NCBI GenBank assembly: GCA_964488495.1
Contig: CAZAUQ010000001.1
Coordinates: 95,478 to 159,477, forward strand
Direction: 5' to 3'
DNA length: 64,000 bases
From: UBA1402 sp964488495
Lineage (GTDB): Bacteria; Bacteroidota; Bacteroidia; Bacteroidales; UBA1402
Shown here: in pieces, positions 44,425 through 53,563 of the stretch
Numbering within the stretch: position 1 is the first letter of the stretch
Layout: the number at the start of each line of letters is the position of its first letter
Made by a program: the position numbers and the translations under genes
Notes under the pieces: generated by a model
The model's database searches: none
What the model was told of the DNA's origin: nothing
The model's input: the letters and a program-made list of their open reading frames with translations, nothing else

Positions 44425-46851
44425 TTAAAAATCTACAGCAAGTGAGACATTCAGCTGCCTGCCGGTCAGGTAATTGGGTATAGCCCATTCCTGGCCTGCC
44501 ACGTCGGTAATCCAGTAATAAGAGTTGGTGTTGTTGATGCCAAAGAGGTTGAAGCAGTCCAGCCCTATCCAGATGTTTTCAAGATGTCTGAAAATGCCTT
44601 TTTGCATAAAGGCATCCCTTTCACGGGTCAAGACCCGGGAAAAGCCTATATCCACCCGTCTGTATGGTGACATGCGTAAAGTGGCGTAACTTCTGTCCAT
44701 AGAGGGAGGGCCAAAAGAAAGCCCATCGGCCCAGACCAGTTTAAGGCTCATGGAGTAGCTGGGATTGCGGGGCAAATAATCCCTGAAGTAAAGGGAGATG
44801 TTGTAGCGTTGTTCGTTGGGCCGGGCTACAGTATAATTGCCTATGGTTTCTTTGCTGTCCATCAGCGAGAGGCTGATCCAGGAATCCGTCCCGGGCACAA
44901 ATTCGCCAAAGAGTTTAAAATCCAGACCGGCGGTATGACCGTAAGCCAGGTTTTCTCCGTAGTAACGAATGCGGACATTGTCTACGGTATAAGGGATAAT
45001 GTTATTAAGGTCTTTGTAATAGGCTTCGGTGGTCAGTTTAAAGGGGCGGTCCCAGGCCACAAAGTGATAATCCATTCCCAGCACTATCTGCCAGGAGCGT
45101 TGGGCTTTAATAGAGCGATTCAGCACAACTTCGCTCAGGCCGTTCTGGGTGACCGTATCGCGCAGCTCCTTGTAAAAGGGAGCCTGGTAATAGAGCCCGC
45201 CGGACAGCCTGAAGCTGAAATCTTTTTCCCAGGCAGGCAAAAAGCCCATGGAGATTCTGGGACTGAGCAGCAGTTCGCGGTTGAAAGTCCAGTAATTCAA
45301 TCGCAAGCCTCCGTTGATAGTGAACAAACCTCCTTTGATGCGGGTTTTCCGGGTGTCCTGTAAATAACCCGTAAAGCGATGGCTGTTCATTTGAACCTCT
45401 GACAGCAGGTTGTTGGCCAATAAGATTTGCCTGTCGCTGTAGGGCAGAGAATAGCCGGCGGAGTCGCGCAATTCCCATTCCCGAATTTGGTCGTCGATGT
45501 TCTCGAGTTGCCAGCCCAGGCCCCATTTGATTTCATGCCGCAGAGGCCGCCATTCGCCGCGATGCGATACGTTCAGCACCTTCGCTGCGAGCTGGTTACG
45601 GGCATGTTCATGAAAAAGTCCGGTACCCAGTATGGAGGTATTGGCCGTGTCGGCCTGATTGTTTTTGATGGGGGTTTCGCTCAGGTAGTATTCTCCGGTG
45701 ATGTCGTAATTTTCTTCTTCGTCGGTGCGAAAGATCGAAGTACTCAGGCTGAGGCTGAGGTTGTGCTGAGGTTTGTGTTCCAGACTGAGTGCCCCGAAAG
45801 CTGTACGGAAAAGGTCTTTTTCCTTACCCTCGAAATAGACATAGAATTCGTATTTATTGTTGAAAGTGCCGTATTTGGTTTTGCGGGTTTCGGGTACAAA
45901 ATGGTAATTGTTCTGAGAAAAATTGCCCAGAAAAGAGAGCTCCCATTTGGGTGCGAGCGTGTAGCTCATGTAGGTTTGGTAGTCCAAAAACGAAGGCTGG
46001 TACTCTCCCTTGGTATCGAGTGTGCCGAGCAGGTAGGCATTGGTCTTGTAACGCATGCCGTGTATTTGTCTGAACTTACCGTTTTTTGAAGCCTGACCCA
46101 TGAAGACATTCGCACCAAGCAGGCTTACGGCTGCGGAACCTTCGAATTCTTCGGGTTTTTTGTAGCGGATATCCAACACAGAGGCCATTTTATCTCCATA
46201 CATGGCTTCGAAACCTCCCGCCGAAAACTTTACGTCCTCGGTCATCTGGGGGTTCACAAAACTCAGGCCTTCCTGCTGGCCGCTGCGGATCAACAAGGGG
46301 CGGTAAACTTCCATACCGTTGACATAGACCAGATTTTCGTCGTAATTGCCTCCCCTGACTGAATACTGAGAACTCAGTTCGTTGTTGGAGCTGACTCCGG
46401 CAAAAGTAACCAGCAAGGCTTCAATGCTGCCTCCTGTCGGGTCGGGCAGGAGGCGGATACCGGAAATATCTACCTTCTCCAGGCTGCCTGTTCGTCGTTG
46501 CTGTGCGCTTACCACAGCTTCGTCCAGGGTTTTGGTGCTTGCTGTCATACTGACATTTAGCACCAGTTGATTGACTTCGACCGGTACGATGCGTACGGCG
46601 GGTTGATACGACAGGCAACTGTAATATAGGATCAGGGTGTCCTGCCAGGGCAGTTCCAGCTCATAATAACCACTTTGATCGCTGGCGGTACCTTTTTGGC
46701 TGTGTTGCTCAAAGATATTGACCAATTCAATCGCCCGTTTGTTGGCATCCATCACAAAACCCGTAAGCTTGATTGTGTGATCCCGGGCAATGGCCGGAAG
46801 CCATCCCGACACCAAAAATGCAAGGAAGAAAAGCAGGTATCTGAAGTGCAT
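44425..46851 (-). CDS. TonB-dependent receptor with carboxypeptidase-like regulatory domain
   Basis: 808 aa. Signal peptide of about 22 residues, then an N-terminal beta domain (KLTGFVMDANKRAIELVNIF, CarboxypepD_reg-like, to about residue 105). The plug domain has SIEALLVTFAGVSSNNE and SQYSVRGGNYDENLVYVNGMEVY. A 22-strand barrel follows to the terminal Phe (VSLAVDF). It is an outer membrane active importer driven by TonB. No SusD partner is seen, so the cargo may be something other than a glycan. Upstream of the methionine synthase reactivation gene, which hints at a cobalamin link but does not prove it. Confidence 0.92.
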   Translation of the reverse strand: MHFRYLLFFLAFLVSGWLPAIARDHTIKLTGFVMDANKRAIELVNIFEQHSQKGTASDQSGYYELELPWQDTLILYYSCLSYQPAVRIVPVEVNQLVLNVSMTASTKTLDEAVVSAQQRRTGSLEKVDISGIRLLPDPTGGSIEALLVTFAGVSSNNELSSQYSVRGGNYDENLVYVNGMEVYRPLLIRSGQQEGLSFVNPQMTEDVKFSAGGFEAMYGDKMASVLDIRYKKPEEFEGSAAVSLLGANVFMGQASKNGKFRQIHGMRYKTNAYLLGTLDTKGEYQPSFLDYQTYMSYTLAPKWELSFLGNFSQNNYHFVPETRKTKYGTFNNKYEFYVYFEGKEKDLFRTAFGALSLEHKPQHNLSLSLSTSIFRTDEEENYDITGEYYLSETPIKNNQADTANTSILGTGLFHEHARNQLAAKVLNVSHRGEWRPLRHEIKWGLGWQLENIDDQIREWELRDSAGYSLPYSDRQILLANNLLSEVQMNSHRFTGYLQDTRKTRIKGGLFTINGGLRLNYWTFNRELLLSPRISMGFLPAWEKDFSFRLSGGLYYQAPFYKELRDTVTQNGLSEVVLNRSIKAQRSWQIVLGMDYHFVAWDRPFKLTTEAYYKDLNNIIPYTVDNVRIRYYGENLAYGHTAGLDFKLFGEFVPGTDSWISLSLMDSKETIGNYTVARPNEQRYNISLYFRDYLPRNPSYSMSLKLVWADGLSFGPPSMDRSYATLRMSPYRRVDIGFSRVLTRERDAFMQKGIFRHLENIWIGLDCFNLFGINNTNSYYWITDVAGQEWAIPNYLTGRQLNVSLAVDF

Positions 46852-46870
46852 TAAAAGGCGAATTTTAGGG

Positions 46871-46878
46871 CAAATGTA
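46871..46878 (-). promoter_or_regulatory. -7 element TACATTTG of the TonB receptor
   Basis: Perfect TAnnTTTG on the minus strand, 20 bp before the ATG at 46851. Confidence 0.5.
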
Positions 46879-46901
46879 CTGGAAATCTACGGAAATAAAC
46901 G

Positions 46902-46909
46902 TACTTTTG
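46902..46909 (+). promoter_or_regulatory. -7 element TACTTTTG of the nitroreductase operon
   Basis: Perfect TAnnTTTG 21 bp before the ATG at 46931. It lies within a longer open frame and so supports the shorter start. Confidence 0.5.
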
Positions 46910-46930
46910 CGTTGGTTTATTGTAATTGAT

Positions 46931-47464
46931 ATGGATAACTTTCTCGACTTGCTTCGTCAACGCAGAAGCACCCGTAAATTTTTGGAAACCTCTATCAGCC
47001 CCGACATGGTGGCCGAGTTGATGCATGCAGCCCTGATGTCACCTTCTTCCAAAAGGTCAAATCCATGGGAATTTATTATGGTGGACGATGCCGAAGTACT
47101 CAAAAGCTTATCTCAAAGCAAAAAGTACGGCAGTACTTTGCTCGAAGGAGCTTCACTGGGCATAGTGGTCATTGCTGATAAGACTAAGTCGGATGTCTGG
47201 ATCGAAGATGCCTCCATAGCCGCTTTGATTATTCAGTTGCAGGCAGAAAACCTGGGTTTGGGCTCCTGCTGGGTGCAAATCAGAAATCGCCGTGACTCTC
47301 AGGACAAGGACAGCGAAGACTATGTACGTGAATTGTTGGGCATTCCCGAACAATACGGGGTCTTATGTGTTTTGGCCCTAGGCATGAAAGCAGAGCAAAA
47401 AAAGGCTTTTGACGAGTCTAAACTGCAATGGGAAAAACTGCATCTGGAACGATTTAAAAAATAA
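46931..47464 (+). CDS. Nitroreductase family FMN protein
   Basis: 177 aa from the ATG at 46931 (MDNFLDLLRQRRSTRKF). FMN-contact motifs: RRSTRKF and ALMSPSSKRSNPWEFIM, and a C-terminal GLGSCWVQIRNR. NAD(P)H-dependent flavin reductase of unknown substrate, distinct from the one at 22576-23109. First gene of a four-gene run, next gene 1 bp away. Confidence 0.88.
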   Translation: MDNFLDLLRQRRSTRKFLETSISPDMVAELMHAALMSPSSKRSNPWEFIMVDDAEVLKSLSQSKKYGSTLLEGASLGIVVIADKTKSDVWIEDASIAALIIQLQAENLGLGSCWVQIRNRRDSQDKDSEDYVRELLGIPEQYGVLCVLALGMKAEQKKAFDESKLQWEKLHLERFKK

Positions 47465-47465
47465 T

Positions 47466-48233
47466 ATGAGGATTTGTTTGCTGGGCGCCGGCAATGTGGC
47501 CGTTCATTTGAGTAAAGAATTACAGACAGCAGGTTACACATTCGTACAGGTGTATAGCCGCTCTGAGGCTTCTGCCCGCAGCCTGGCTCAGACTTTGGGT
47601 TGTGCCTGGACAAATTGTCTGCAGTCGCTCAATACGGCCGATTATTATCTCTGCGCCCTCAAAGACGAAGCTTTGCCCCTGGTTTTAGAGCAGATACCCT
47701 TTTTCCCGGGTCTTTGGCTGCATACCTCCGGCAGTCTTGGACTGGATGTTTTTGAGCCTTATACCCGTAGTTGCGGAGTGTTGTATCCTTTGCAAACTTT
47801 CAGCAAACAGCGGGAACTGAATTTGAAAACAGTGCCTTTTTTTATCGAAAGCCTTTCCCCCGAGCTGCTCAGCCGCATACGTTCAATGGCAGAAAAGTTG
47901 AGTGAGCGGGTGTATGAACTCGATTCTTCCAAACGCAGGTATTTACATCTGGCAGCCGTTTTTGCCTGCAACTTCAGCAACCATTTATACACGCTGGCTG
48001 CCGAAATACTACAGGAACAAGGCTTGCCTTTTGAGTTGCTGTTGCCACTGATCGATGAAACAGCCGGCAAAGTTCACGAAAAAACCCCCGAAGAAGCTCA
48101 AACCGGTCCAGCCCTCAGGATGGACCACAACATAATTGACAAACATCTTGCCCTGCTGAAAACCGAGCCCGCCCGGGCGGATCTCTACAGGCTGTTGAGT
48201 GAAAGTATATTTGAACACAACAAAAAAGTATGA
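47466..48233 (+). CDS. DUF2520 Rossmann-fold oxidoreductase-like protein
   Basis: 255 aa. The N-terminal Rossmann nucleotide-binding motif is ICLLGAGNVAVHLSKEL. The C-terminal helical DUF2520 domain includes AAVFACNFSNHLYTLAAEIL and LIDETAGKVHEKTPEEAQTG. It resembles the F420/NADP and ketopantoate reductase fold group, but the reaction is unknown. The stop overlaps the kdsC start (ATGA). This gene-kdsC-maf order is common in Bacteroidota. Confidence 0.87.
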   Translation: MRICLLGAGNVAVHLSKELQTAGYTFVQVYSRSEASARSLAQTLGCAWTNCLQSLNTADYYLCALKDEALPLVLEQIPFFPGLWLHTSGSLGLDVFEPYTRSCGVLYPLQTFSKQRELNLKTVPFFIESLSPELLSRIRSMAEKLSERVYELDSSKRRYLHLAAVFACNFSNHLYTLAAEILQEQGLPFELLLPLIDETAGKVHEKTPEEAQTGPALRMDHNIIDKHLALLKTEPARADLYRLLSESIFEHNKKV

Positions 48234-48751
48234 GTACCATTAATTACGATTTAAGCCTGATAAAGGCTGTAATATTTGATGTGGACGGTGTATTGTCGAG
48301 CCATACGATTCCTATGTATATTTCGGGGGAGCCCATGCGCACGATAAATATAAAAGACGGTTATGCTCTGCAACTGGCTGTTCGCAAAGGTTTGCAGATA
48401 GTTATACTCACCGGAGGGCGTACGGCAGCCGTTCAAAAACGGTTCGAACTCCTGGGAATTGAATGCATTTACATGGGTTCCAGCGATAAAAAGCAAGACT
48501 ATGCTCACTTTTTGGAAACGAGTAAATTGCAGCCTGAGCAAATTGCTTATATGGGCGATGACATCCCCGATTACGAAGTAATGAAGCAGGTAGGCCTGCC
48601 TTGCTGCCCGGCCGATGCAGCTCCCGAAATCAGGGCAATATCGCGGTATGTTTCCCCCTGCAAGGGCGGTGAAGGTTGTGGCCGTGATCTTCTGGAGCAA
48701 ATCCTCAAGGTACAGGGTCATTGGATGACTGATGGTGCATTTGGCTGGTAA
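48230..48751 (+). CDS. kdsC: KdsC-type HAD phosphatase
   Basis: 173 aa. HAD motifs: VIFDVDGVLSS (nucleophile Asp), ILTGGRTAAVQKR and YMGDDIPDYEVMK. The C-terminal SPCKGGEGCGRDLLEQIL is typical of 3-deoxy-D-manno-octulosonate 8-phosphate phosphatase, which acts as a tetramer in the lipopolysaccharide core pathway. The usual DG after GVL is SS here. Could act on another phospho-sugar. Confidence 0.88.
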   Translation: MSTINYDLSLIKAVIFDVDGVLSSHTIPMYISGEPMRTINIKDGYALQLAVRKGLQIVILTGGRTAAVQKRFELLGIECIYMGSSDKKQDYAHFLETSKLQPEQIAYMGDDIPDYEVMKQVGLPCCPADAAPEIRAISRYVSPCKGGEGCGRDLLEQILKVQGHWMTDGAFGW

Positions 48752-48752
48752 G

Positions 48753-49361
48753 ATGATTATAGATAAGTTCCCCTATAAACTGGTGTTGGCTTCTAATTCC
48801 CCAAGGCGAAGGGAATTACTGGCCGGACTGGGTCTGCCCTTTGAGTTCAGAATACCGCCCGAAGGCGACGAAAGCTATCCTCCGGAGCTTCAGGCCGAAG
48901 AGATTCCCTTATTTCTTGCCCGTGCCAAAGCCGAAGCCTGTCGTCCTCTGATGGCTGTCGGTGAATTGTATATAACGGCCGATACAATTGTCTGGCATCA
49001 GAATAAAGTATTCGGCAAACCTCGCCACAAAGAAGAAGCCATGGATATGCTGAGGGCTTTATCCGGATGCAGCCATCAGGTATATACTGCTGTTTGCCTT
49101 ACAACTCAGCAGGCTCAACGCAGCTTTTGTTCTTCGTCGGAAGTGAGTTTTTGTCGCCTGGAAGAAGAGGAAATCCGTTGGTACGTGGAGCATTATTCTC
49201 CGATGGACAAAGCAGGAGCCTACGGCATTCAGGAATGGATAGGCTATGTGGGTGTGGAACACATCCGTGGTTCTTATTTTAACGTAATGGGTTTACCGAT
49301 GCATCGTTTATATCGGGAATTGCAGGCTTTTAGTTCTCATACAGACAGCCGGACAGAATGA
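48753..49361 (+). CDS. maf: Maf-like nucleotide pyrophosphatase
   Basis: 202 aa from the ATG at 48753 (TAAGATG junction with kdsC). An alternative start 7 codons earlier overlaps kdsC. Signatures: LASNSPRRRELLAGLG, the catalytic Asp in ITADTIVWHQNKVFGKP, and DKAGAYGIQEW. It hydrolyses non-canonical or modified nucleoside triphosphates (dTTP/UTP type judged by the general motif). Confidence 0.92.
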   Translation: MIIDKFPYKLVLASNSPRRRELLAGLGLPFEFRIPPEGDESYPPELQAEEIPLFLARAKAEACRPLMAVGELYITADTIVWHQNKVFGKPRHKEEAMDMLRALSGCSHQVYTAVCLTTQQAQRSFCSSSEVSFCRLEEEEIRWYVEHYSPMDKAGAYGIQEWIGYVGVEHIRGSYFNVMGLPMHRLYRELQAFSSHTDSRTE

Positions 49362-49372
49362 CAGAAATGTAT

Positions 49373-49380
49373 TATCTTTG
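49373..49380 (+). promoter_or_regulatory. -7 element TATCTTTG of pfkA
   Basis: Perfect TAnnTTTG, 42 bp before the ATG at 49423. Confidence 0.5.
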
Positions 49381-49422
49381 TCCCCGTTTTTCCGAAATGA
49401 ATTTCTGCATAAAGTAATAAAT

Positions 49423-50403
49423 ATGGCAACGATCAAAACGATAGGCGTACTCACCTCGGGAGGAGATGCTCCCGGCATGAACGCAGCACTGAGGGCTGTT
49501 ACCCGTTCGGCTATTTTCAACGGACTAAGAGTAAAGGCAGTATACCGAGGCTTTAAAGGCTTGATAACCGGTGAAATCGCTGAATTCAAAACCCAAAACG
49601 TCAGTAACATAATACAGCAGGGGGGCACTATAATTAAAACCGCCCGCTGTCAGGAATTTCACACCCCCGAAGGCCGACGCATGGCTTATGAACGCTTAAA
49701 GGAAGAAGAAATTGATGCTCTGATTGTTATCGGAGGTGACGGTACTCTGACGGGAGCCCGGATTTTTGCTTCCGAGTTTGACTTTCCCATCATAGGAGTA
49801 CCCGGCACGATCGACAACGATATTTACGGTACCGACAGTACCATAGGCTACGATACCGCACTGAATACCATTTTGGATGCCGTGGACAAAATACGTGACA
49901 CAGCCTCTTCGCACGACCGCCTGTTCTTTATCGAAGTTATGGGACGTGACGCCGGTTTTCTGGCCCTGAACGGAGCCATTGCTTCGGGAGCCGAGGCAGC
50001 CATTATTCCCGAAATTACTACCGAAGTCGACCAGTTGGAAGAACTGATCAAGTCGGGCTTCCGTAAATCAAAAAACAGCAGCATAGTGTTGGTGGCCGAA
50101 AGCGAGATCACCGGAGGTGCCATGCACTACGCCGAGCGGGTCAAAAACGAGTACCCCGGTTACGATGTGCGGGTGGTTATTCTGGGCCATGTGCAACGCG
50201 GAGGATCTCCCACGGCCTACGACCGCATTCTGGCCAGCCGCCTGGGCAATGCTGCCGTAGATGCCATCATCGACGGCCAGCGCAACATTATGATGGGAAT
50301 TGACGACGATCAGGTAGTGGCAGTGCCTTTCTCCAAAGCCATTAAAAACGATAAACCCCTGGACAGGGAATTGCTCAAAGTACTCAGGACTCTTTCCATT
50401 TGA
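49423..50403 (+). CDS. pfkA: ATP-dependent 6-phosphofructokinase
   Basis: 326 aa from the ATG at 49423 (MATIKTIGVLTSGGDAPG). A longer frame begins at a TTG within the -7 box and is unlikely. Active site PGTIDNDI holds the catalytic Asp. Gly in IGGDGTLTGA and Gly in GVPGTIDND mark the ATP-using rather than the pyrophosphate-using type. It phosphorylates fructose 6-phosphate, the committed step of glycolysis. Products of the PTS and of pectin or rhamnose breakdown could feed in around it. Confidence 0.95.
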   Translation: MATIKTIGVLTSGGDAPGMNAALRAVTRSAIFNGLRVKAVYRGFKGLITGEIAEFKTQNVSNIIQQGGTIIKTARCQEFHTPEGRRMAYERLKEEEIDALIVIGGDGTLTGARIFASEFDFPIIGVPGTIDNDIYGTDSTIGYDTALNTILDAVDKIRDTASSHDRLFFIEVMGRDAGFLALNGAIASGAEAAIIPEITTEVDQLEELIKSGFRKSKNSSIVLVAESEITGGAMHYAERVKNEYPGYDVRVVILGHVQRGGSPTAYDRILASRLGNAAVDAIIDGQRNIMMGIDDDQVVAVPFSKAIKNDKPLDRELLKVLRTLSI

Positions 50404-50446
50404 GCAGATTCATAAATTGCTCCTAAGATTCAGACATTTCAGCTTT

Positions 50447-50477
50447 TGAGTCGGTCAACGATTTTTGAACTGACTCA
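50447..50477. other. Hairpin between convergent pfkA and apbE
   Basis: Arms TGAGTCGGTCAA and TTGAACTGACTCA pair with one mismatch and a bulge. The right arm contains the apbE stop. No T run on either side, so not a classical terminator. Confidence 0.4.
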
Positions 50478-51479
50478 GAAAGTAGTCAAAGCGCTCTGCA
50501 GGCCCTCGCTGATCCAGGTTTGTACTTGTCCTTCGTTGTCGGAATAAATAAAGTAGGCTTCCAGTCCGGGCAGGCTGTCGGTCAATGCGATGGATTTCTC
50601 CAGGCCAAGCACCATAAATGCCGTGGCATAGGCATCGGCTGTCAGAGCGTCAGAGGCCACTACGGTGGCACTGAGTATATTTTGCTGAATAGGTTTTCCG
50701 CTGTGGGGATCGATGGTGTGAGCCAGTTTCTGACCCTGGTATTTGTAGAAATTCCGGTAATTGCCCGATGTCGCCAGGCCTTTGCCGGTCAATGCCAGAG
50801 CAGCCTGCAATTCGCGTTCCACAGCCAGTGAATCGTCCAGAGGTTTATCAATACCCACTTTCCATAACAAGCCTTTGGAATTTTTGCCTGCCATGCGGAT
50901 CTCGCCTCCGATTTCGACCAAATAGTCTTTGACGCCTTCTTGTTCCAGACTTTCGGCAATAATATCACAGGCATAACCTTTGGCAATTGCAGAAGCATCC
51001 AGTGTAACCCTGGCATCGCTTTTGCTCAGTTCAGATCCTTCCAGATGCAATTTTTCATACCCCACAAAACTCAGGAGGCTGTCAATGTCAACAGAAGTCA
51101 GCGTTTTGCGTTGTGCAGTGCCAAAGCCCCAGGCATTGACCAGCGGCGCCACAGTAATATCGAAGGCTCCCTTTGTTATTTGTGAAATTTTTAACGCCTC
51201 GTTCAGGAGATGAACTACCCGGGGATCGCCCGAAAGATCGATGACTTCCGTGCCGCTGCGATTGATGCGGCTGATGGTGGATTCAGGATTGAACATGGAC
51301 AGCGAAGCATCGAAACGTTTCAGTTCTTGCCTGATATTGGCGTGGAAATCTTTATTCGAAGTGTAGCTGATGTGATAACTGGTATTGAAAACAGAACCCT
51401 GATTGCGCTGATAGACCGTTTTATCTTTGCAGGAAACCAGTAACAACAACAGGACCGGGAAGAAAAACCGAATTTTCAT
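50475..51479 (-). CDS. apbE: FAD:protein FMN transferase
   Basis: 334 aa lipoprotein (lipobox LLLVSC). ApbE motifs: DITVAPLVNAWGFG, LDASAIAKGYACD and VEIGGEIRMAGKN. It uses FAD to attach FMN to a Thr on target proteins such as NQR/RNF subunits in the periplasm, with magnesium. Last gene of the DUF4199-GT2-DUF6452-DUF6048 group. Confidence 0.94.
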   Translation of the reverse strand: MKIRFFFPVLLLLLVSCKDKTVYQRNQGSVFNTSYHISYTSNKDFHANIRQELKRFDASLSMFNPESTISRINRSGTEVIDLSGDPRVVHLLNEALKISQITKGAFDITVAPLVNAWGFGTAQRKTLTSVDIDSLLSFVGYEKLHLEGSELSKSDARVTLDASAIAKGYACDIIAESLEQEGVKDYLVEIGGEIRMAGKNSKGLLWKVGIDKPLDDSLAVERELQAALALTGKGLATSGNYRNFYKYQGQKLAHTIDPHSGKPIQQNILSATVVASDALTADAYATAFMVLGLEKSIALTDSLPGLEAYFIYSDNEGQVQTWISEGLQSALTTF

Positions 51480-51485
51480 GGGAAT

Positions 51486-52151
51486 TTAATAAGGCAGGCG
51501 ATAATACAGATGCAGCATTAAATCGTAGTTGGGCTTTTGATTTTGCCCGTATCCGGGAATATAAGCAGGAACAGAATGCGCTCCGTTCCATACTTTGAGG
51601 GTGGTTTTCATTCTGCCCGACCAGCCCAGGGATATCGGCCCTAGAAGCTGGATGCGCAGGCCTGCCAGCAGTTCTCCCCATGCAGCCGAGGCGTGTTCGT
51701 CGGGAAAGTCCCTCATATAGCCTTTGTTCCAATAAGAGTCCCCGAAGATACCACCGCTGATGGAATAATCAAAAGAGGAAAATCCCAGTCGGGCACCCAC
51801 AAAAAACTGATTTTCGGCATTGGGCCCTTCGGTGGCCAATGGAAGGTTGATTCCAACTTTGTAATAAAAAGCTTTGGTGTCGAAACGGGTTTGCTCCTGA
51901 TTGGTGGTGAGTTTTGCCTGAGCATAGCCCAGTTCAATAAGCGGGAAAAAACGGTTCAGCAAATTGACATCCAGCTGTAAGGAGCTTCCCCAGGTGGCGG
52001 AAAAAAAACTCTTAAACGGATCCACCACACTGATACCCAGCTGAGTGCCGTGATAAAGGACGGAATCCCTGGTTGCTTTGGGTCTGGTTTGTGCCAGGGC
52101 TGTCAAGCTTATTGCGCTGAAAATCAGGAAGCTATAAATATATTTTGACAT
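51486..52151 (-). CDS. DUF6048-type outer membrane protein
   Basis: 221 aa. Signal peptide (cleavage near LAQT), then alternating beta strands ending in an aromatic (LHLYYRLPY), as expected for a small barrel. It resembles the DUF6048 proteins that sit beside DUF6452 in Bacteroidales. Function unknown. It overlaps DUF6452 by 20 bp and lies 6 bp before apbE. Confidence 0.7.
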   Translation of the reverse strand: MSKYIYSFLIFSAISLTALAQTRPKATRDSVLYHGTQLGISVVDPFKSFFSATWGSSLQLDVNLLNRFFPLIELGYAQAKLTTNQEQTRFDTKAFYYKVGINLPLATEGPNAENQFFVGARLGFSSFDYSISGGIFGDSYWNKGYMRDFPDEHASAAWGELLAGLRIQLLGPISLGWSGRMKTTLKVWNGAHSVPAYIPGYGQNQKPNYDLMLHLYYRLPY

Positions 52152-52632
52152 GTTCTGTTACTGCGTTCTTGATTTCGGGATCCACAATGCGGACAGAATC
52201 GATGAAGCTTGCTCCGCACGGGCGGGCATCCAGCAGGGTGTGGAGTACTAGACAGCCGCATTCCATAGAAATAAACCACTCGTTGTTGCTGTGCGATAAA
52301 CGCAGGCTGTCGCGAAACAGAGTGGAAGACTGTTCTACTTCGATGATAAAAACGCTTTCCTGCGCATCGGAACGCAGTGGGAGTGCCAGTTTTGAGAGCG
52401 TTTTATTGTCGTAAATCAGGGAATCGCTGCCCAAGCCTCTTACGCTGACTTTTTCGATGCTGCCGGCTTTGCCGGTTTCGCTGGAGTAAAAGCCGCAATA
52501 AACCAGCACCTCTTTCGATTCGTAGCAGTTGGAGTTGCTGACACAAGCTTGTAAAAGAAGCGTCAAAAGCAGCAAGGCAAGTGCTAAGCTAAAGTTCCTG
52601 ATCCACAATGTAATTGTTGCGTTCCGAAGCAT
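52132..52632 (-). CDS. DUF6452-type lipoprotein
   Basis: 166 aa. Hydrophobic leader with lipobox LLLQAC after residue 25. The body is mostly beta and has a paired cysteine in SMECGCLVLHTL. It matches the DUF6452 layout and always seems to precede DUF6048. It overlaps the glycosyltransferase by 44 bp, so the three are coupled. Function unknown. Confidence 0.7.
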   Translation of the reverse strand: MLRNATITLWIRNFSLALALLLLTLLLQACVSNSNCYESKEVLVYCGFYSSETGKAGSIEKVSVRGLGSDSLIYDNKTLSKLALPLRSDAQESVFIIEVEQSSTLFRDSLRLSHSNNEWFISMECGCLVLHTLLDARPCGASFIDSVRIVDPEIKNAVTEHVKIYL

Positions 52633-53542
52633 TGCGTGAAATCATTTCGGCCAGGAAACCGGCCAGGAACAACTGAGTTCCCAGCAGTATACAAGTCAAG
52701 GCCAGATAAAAATAAGAGATATCGGTAATCAGCCGGAAGGGAATACCCTGGTTAAGCATGGAGATTTTCATGACTCCCAGCACCACGATAGCAGCAAAGC
52801 CCAACAAAAAGAGAAAACTACCCATCAAGCCGAAAAAGTGCATGGGCCGTTTGCCGAAATGCGATAGAAACCACAGGGTCATCAGATCGAGATAGCCGTG
52901 CGCAAATCGGTTCAGGCCGAATTTTGACTGTCCGAATTTACGTTTCTGATGTTGCACCACTTTTTCGCCTATTTTAGTGTAACCGGCGTTTTTGGCCAGG
53001 TAGGGAATGTAGCGGTGCATTTCGCCGTATACTTCGATGTTTTTTACCACCTCCCTGCGATAGGCTTTCAGTCCGCAATTCATGTCGTGCAGCTTGATAC
53101 CGGTAATCTTTCTGGTGGTGGCGTTGTAAATTTTAGAAGGTAGGTTCTTGCTCACTTTGGAATCGTAGCGTTTCTTTTTCCAACCCGAAATCAAGTCGTA
53201 ATTTCCTTCCTTGAGCATACGATACATTTCGGGGAGTTCCCCGGGGTTGTCCTGCAAATCGGCGTCCATAGTGAAAACCACCTCGCCTTCTGCTTTTTTG
53301 AAACCGCAGTACAAAGCCGGAGACTTACCATAGTTTCGCCTGAACTTCAGGGCTCTGACAATGTCGGGATGAGCCGCTTTGAGTTCAGTGATCACCTGCC
53401 AGGAGGCGTCATTGGAACCGTCGTCTACAAAGATGACTTCGAAGCTGAACCTGTTTTGATCCATCACCGTCTGAATCTGCTCATACAGCTCAGGCAGGGA
53501 TTCTGCTTCGTTATACAAAGGAATGACTATACTGATGTCCAT
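52589..53542 (-). CDS. GT2 glycosyltransferase (DPM1/ArnC-like) with two membrane helices
   Basis: 317 aa. GT-A domain: IVIPLYNEAESLPELYEQ, then VFVDDGSNDAS and the metal-binding DADLQDNPGELPEM. Two C-terminal membrane helices (about residues 232-255 and 268-290). This is the layout of polyprenyl-phosphate sugar transferases. It likely loads a sugar onto undecaprenyl phosphate at the inner membrane. First in the coupled set with DUF6452 and DUF6048. Confidence 0.93.
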   Translation of the reverse strand: MDISIVIPLYNEAESLPELYEQIQTVMDQNRFSFEVIFVDDGSNDASWQVITELKAAHPDIVRALKFRRNYGKSPALYCGFKKAEGEVVFTMDADLQDNPGELPEMYRMLKEGNYDLISGWKKKRYDSKVSKNLPSKIYNATTRKITGIKLHDMNCGLKAYRREVVKNIEVYGEMHRYIPYLAKNAGYTKIGEKVVQHQKRKFGQSKFGLNRFAHGYLDLMTLWFLSHFGKRPMHFFGLMGSFLFLLGFAAIVVLGVMKISMLNQGIPFRLITDISYFYLALTCILLGTQLFLAGFLAEMISRNASERNNYIVDQEL

Positions 53543-53563
53543 AATCGAGTTTTTAAGCCTGTC

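Noticed and set aside
45427..46089. A 220-residue open frame opposite the TonB receptor
   Set aside because: Antisense to a clear receptor barrel, with no promoter and composition typical of a shadow frame.
50447..50477. Intrinsic terminator shared by pfkA and apbE
   Set aside because: The hairpin is real but lacks a T run on either strand and includes the apbE stop codon.
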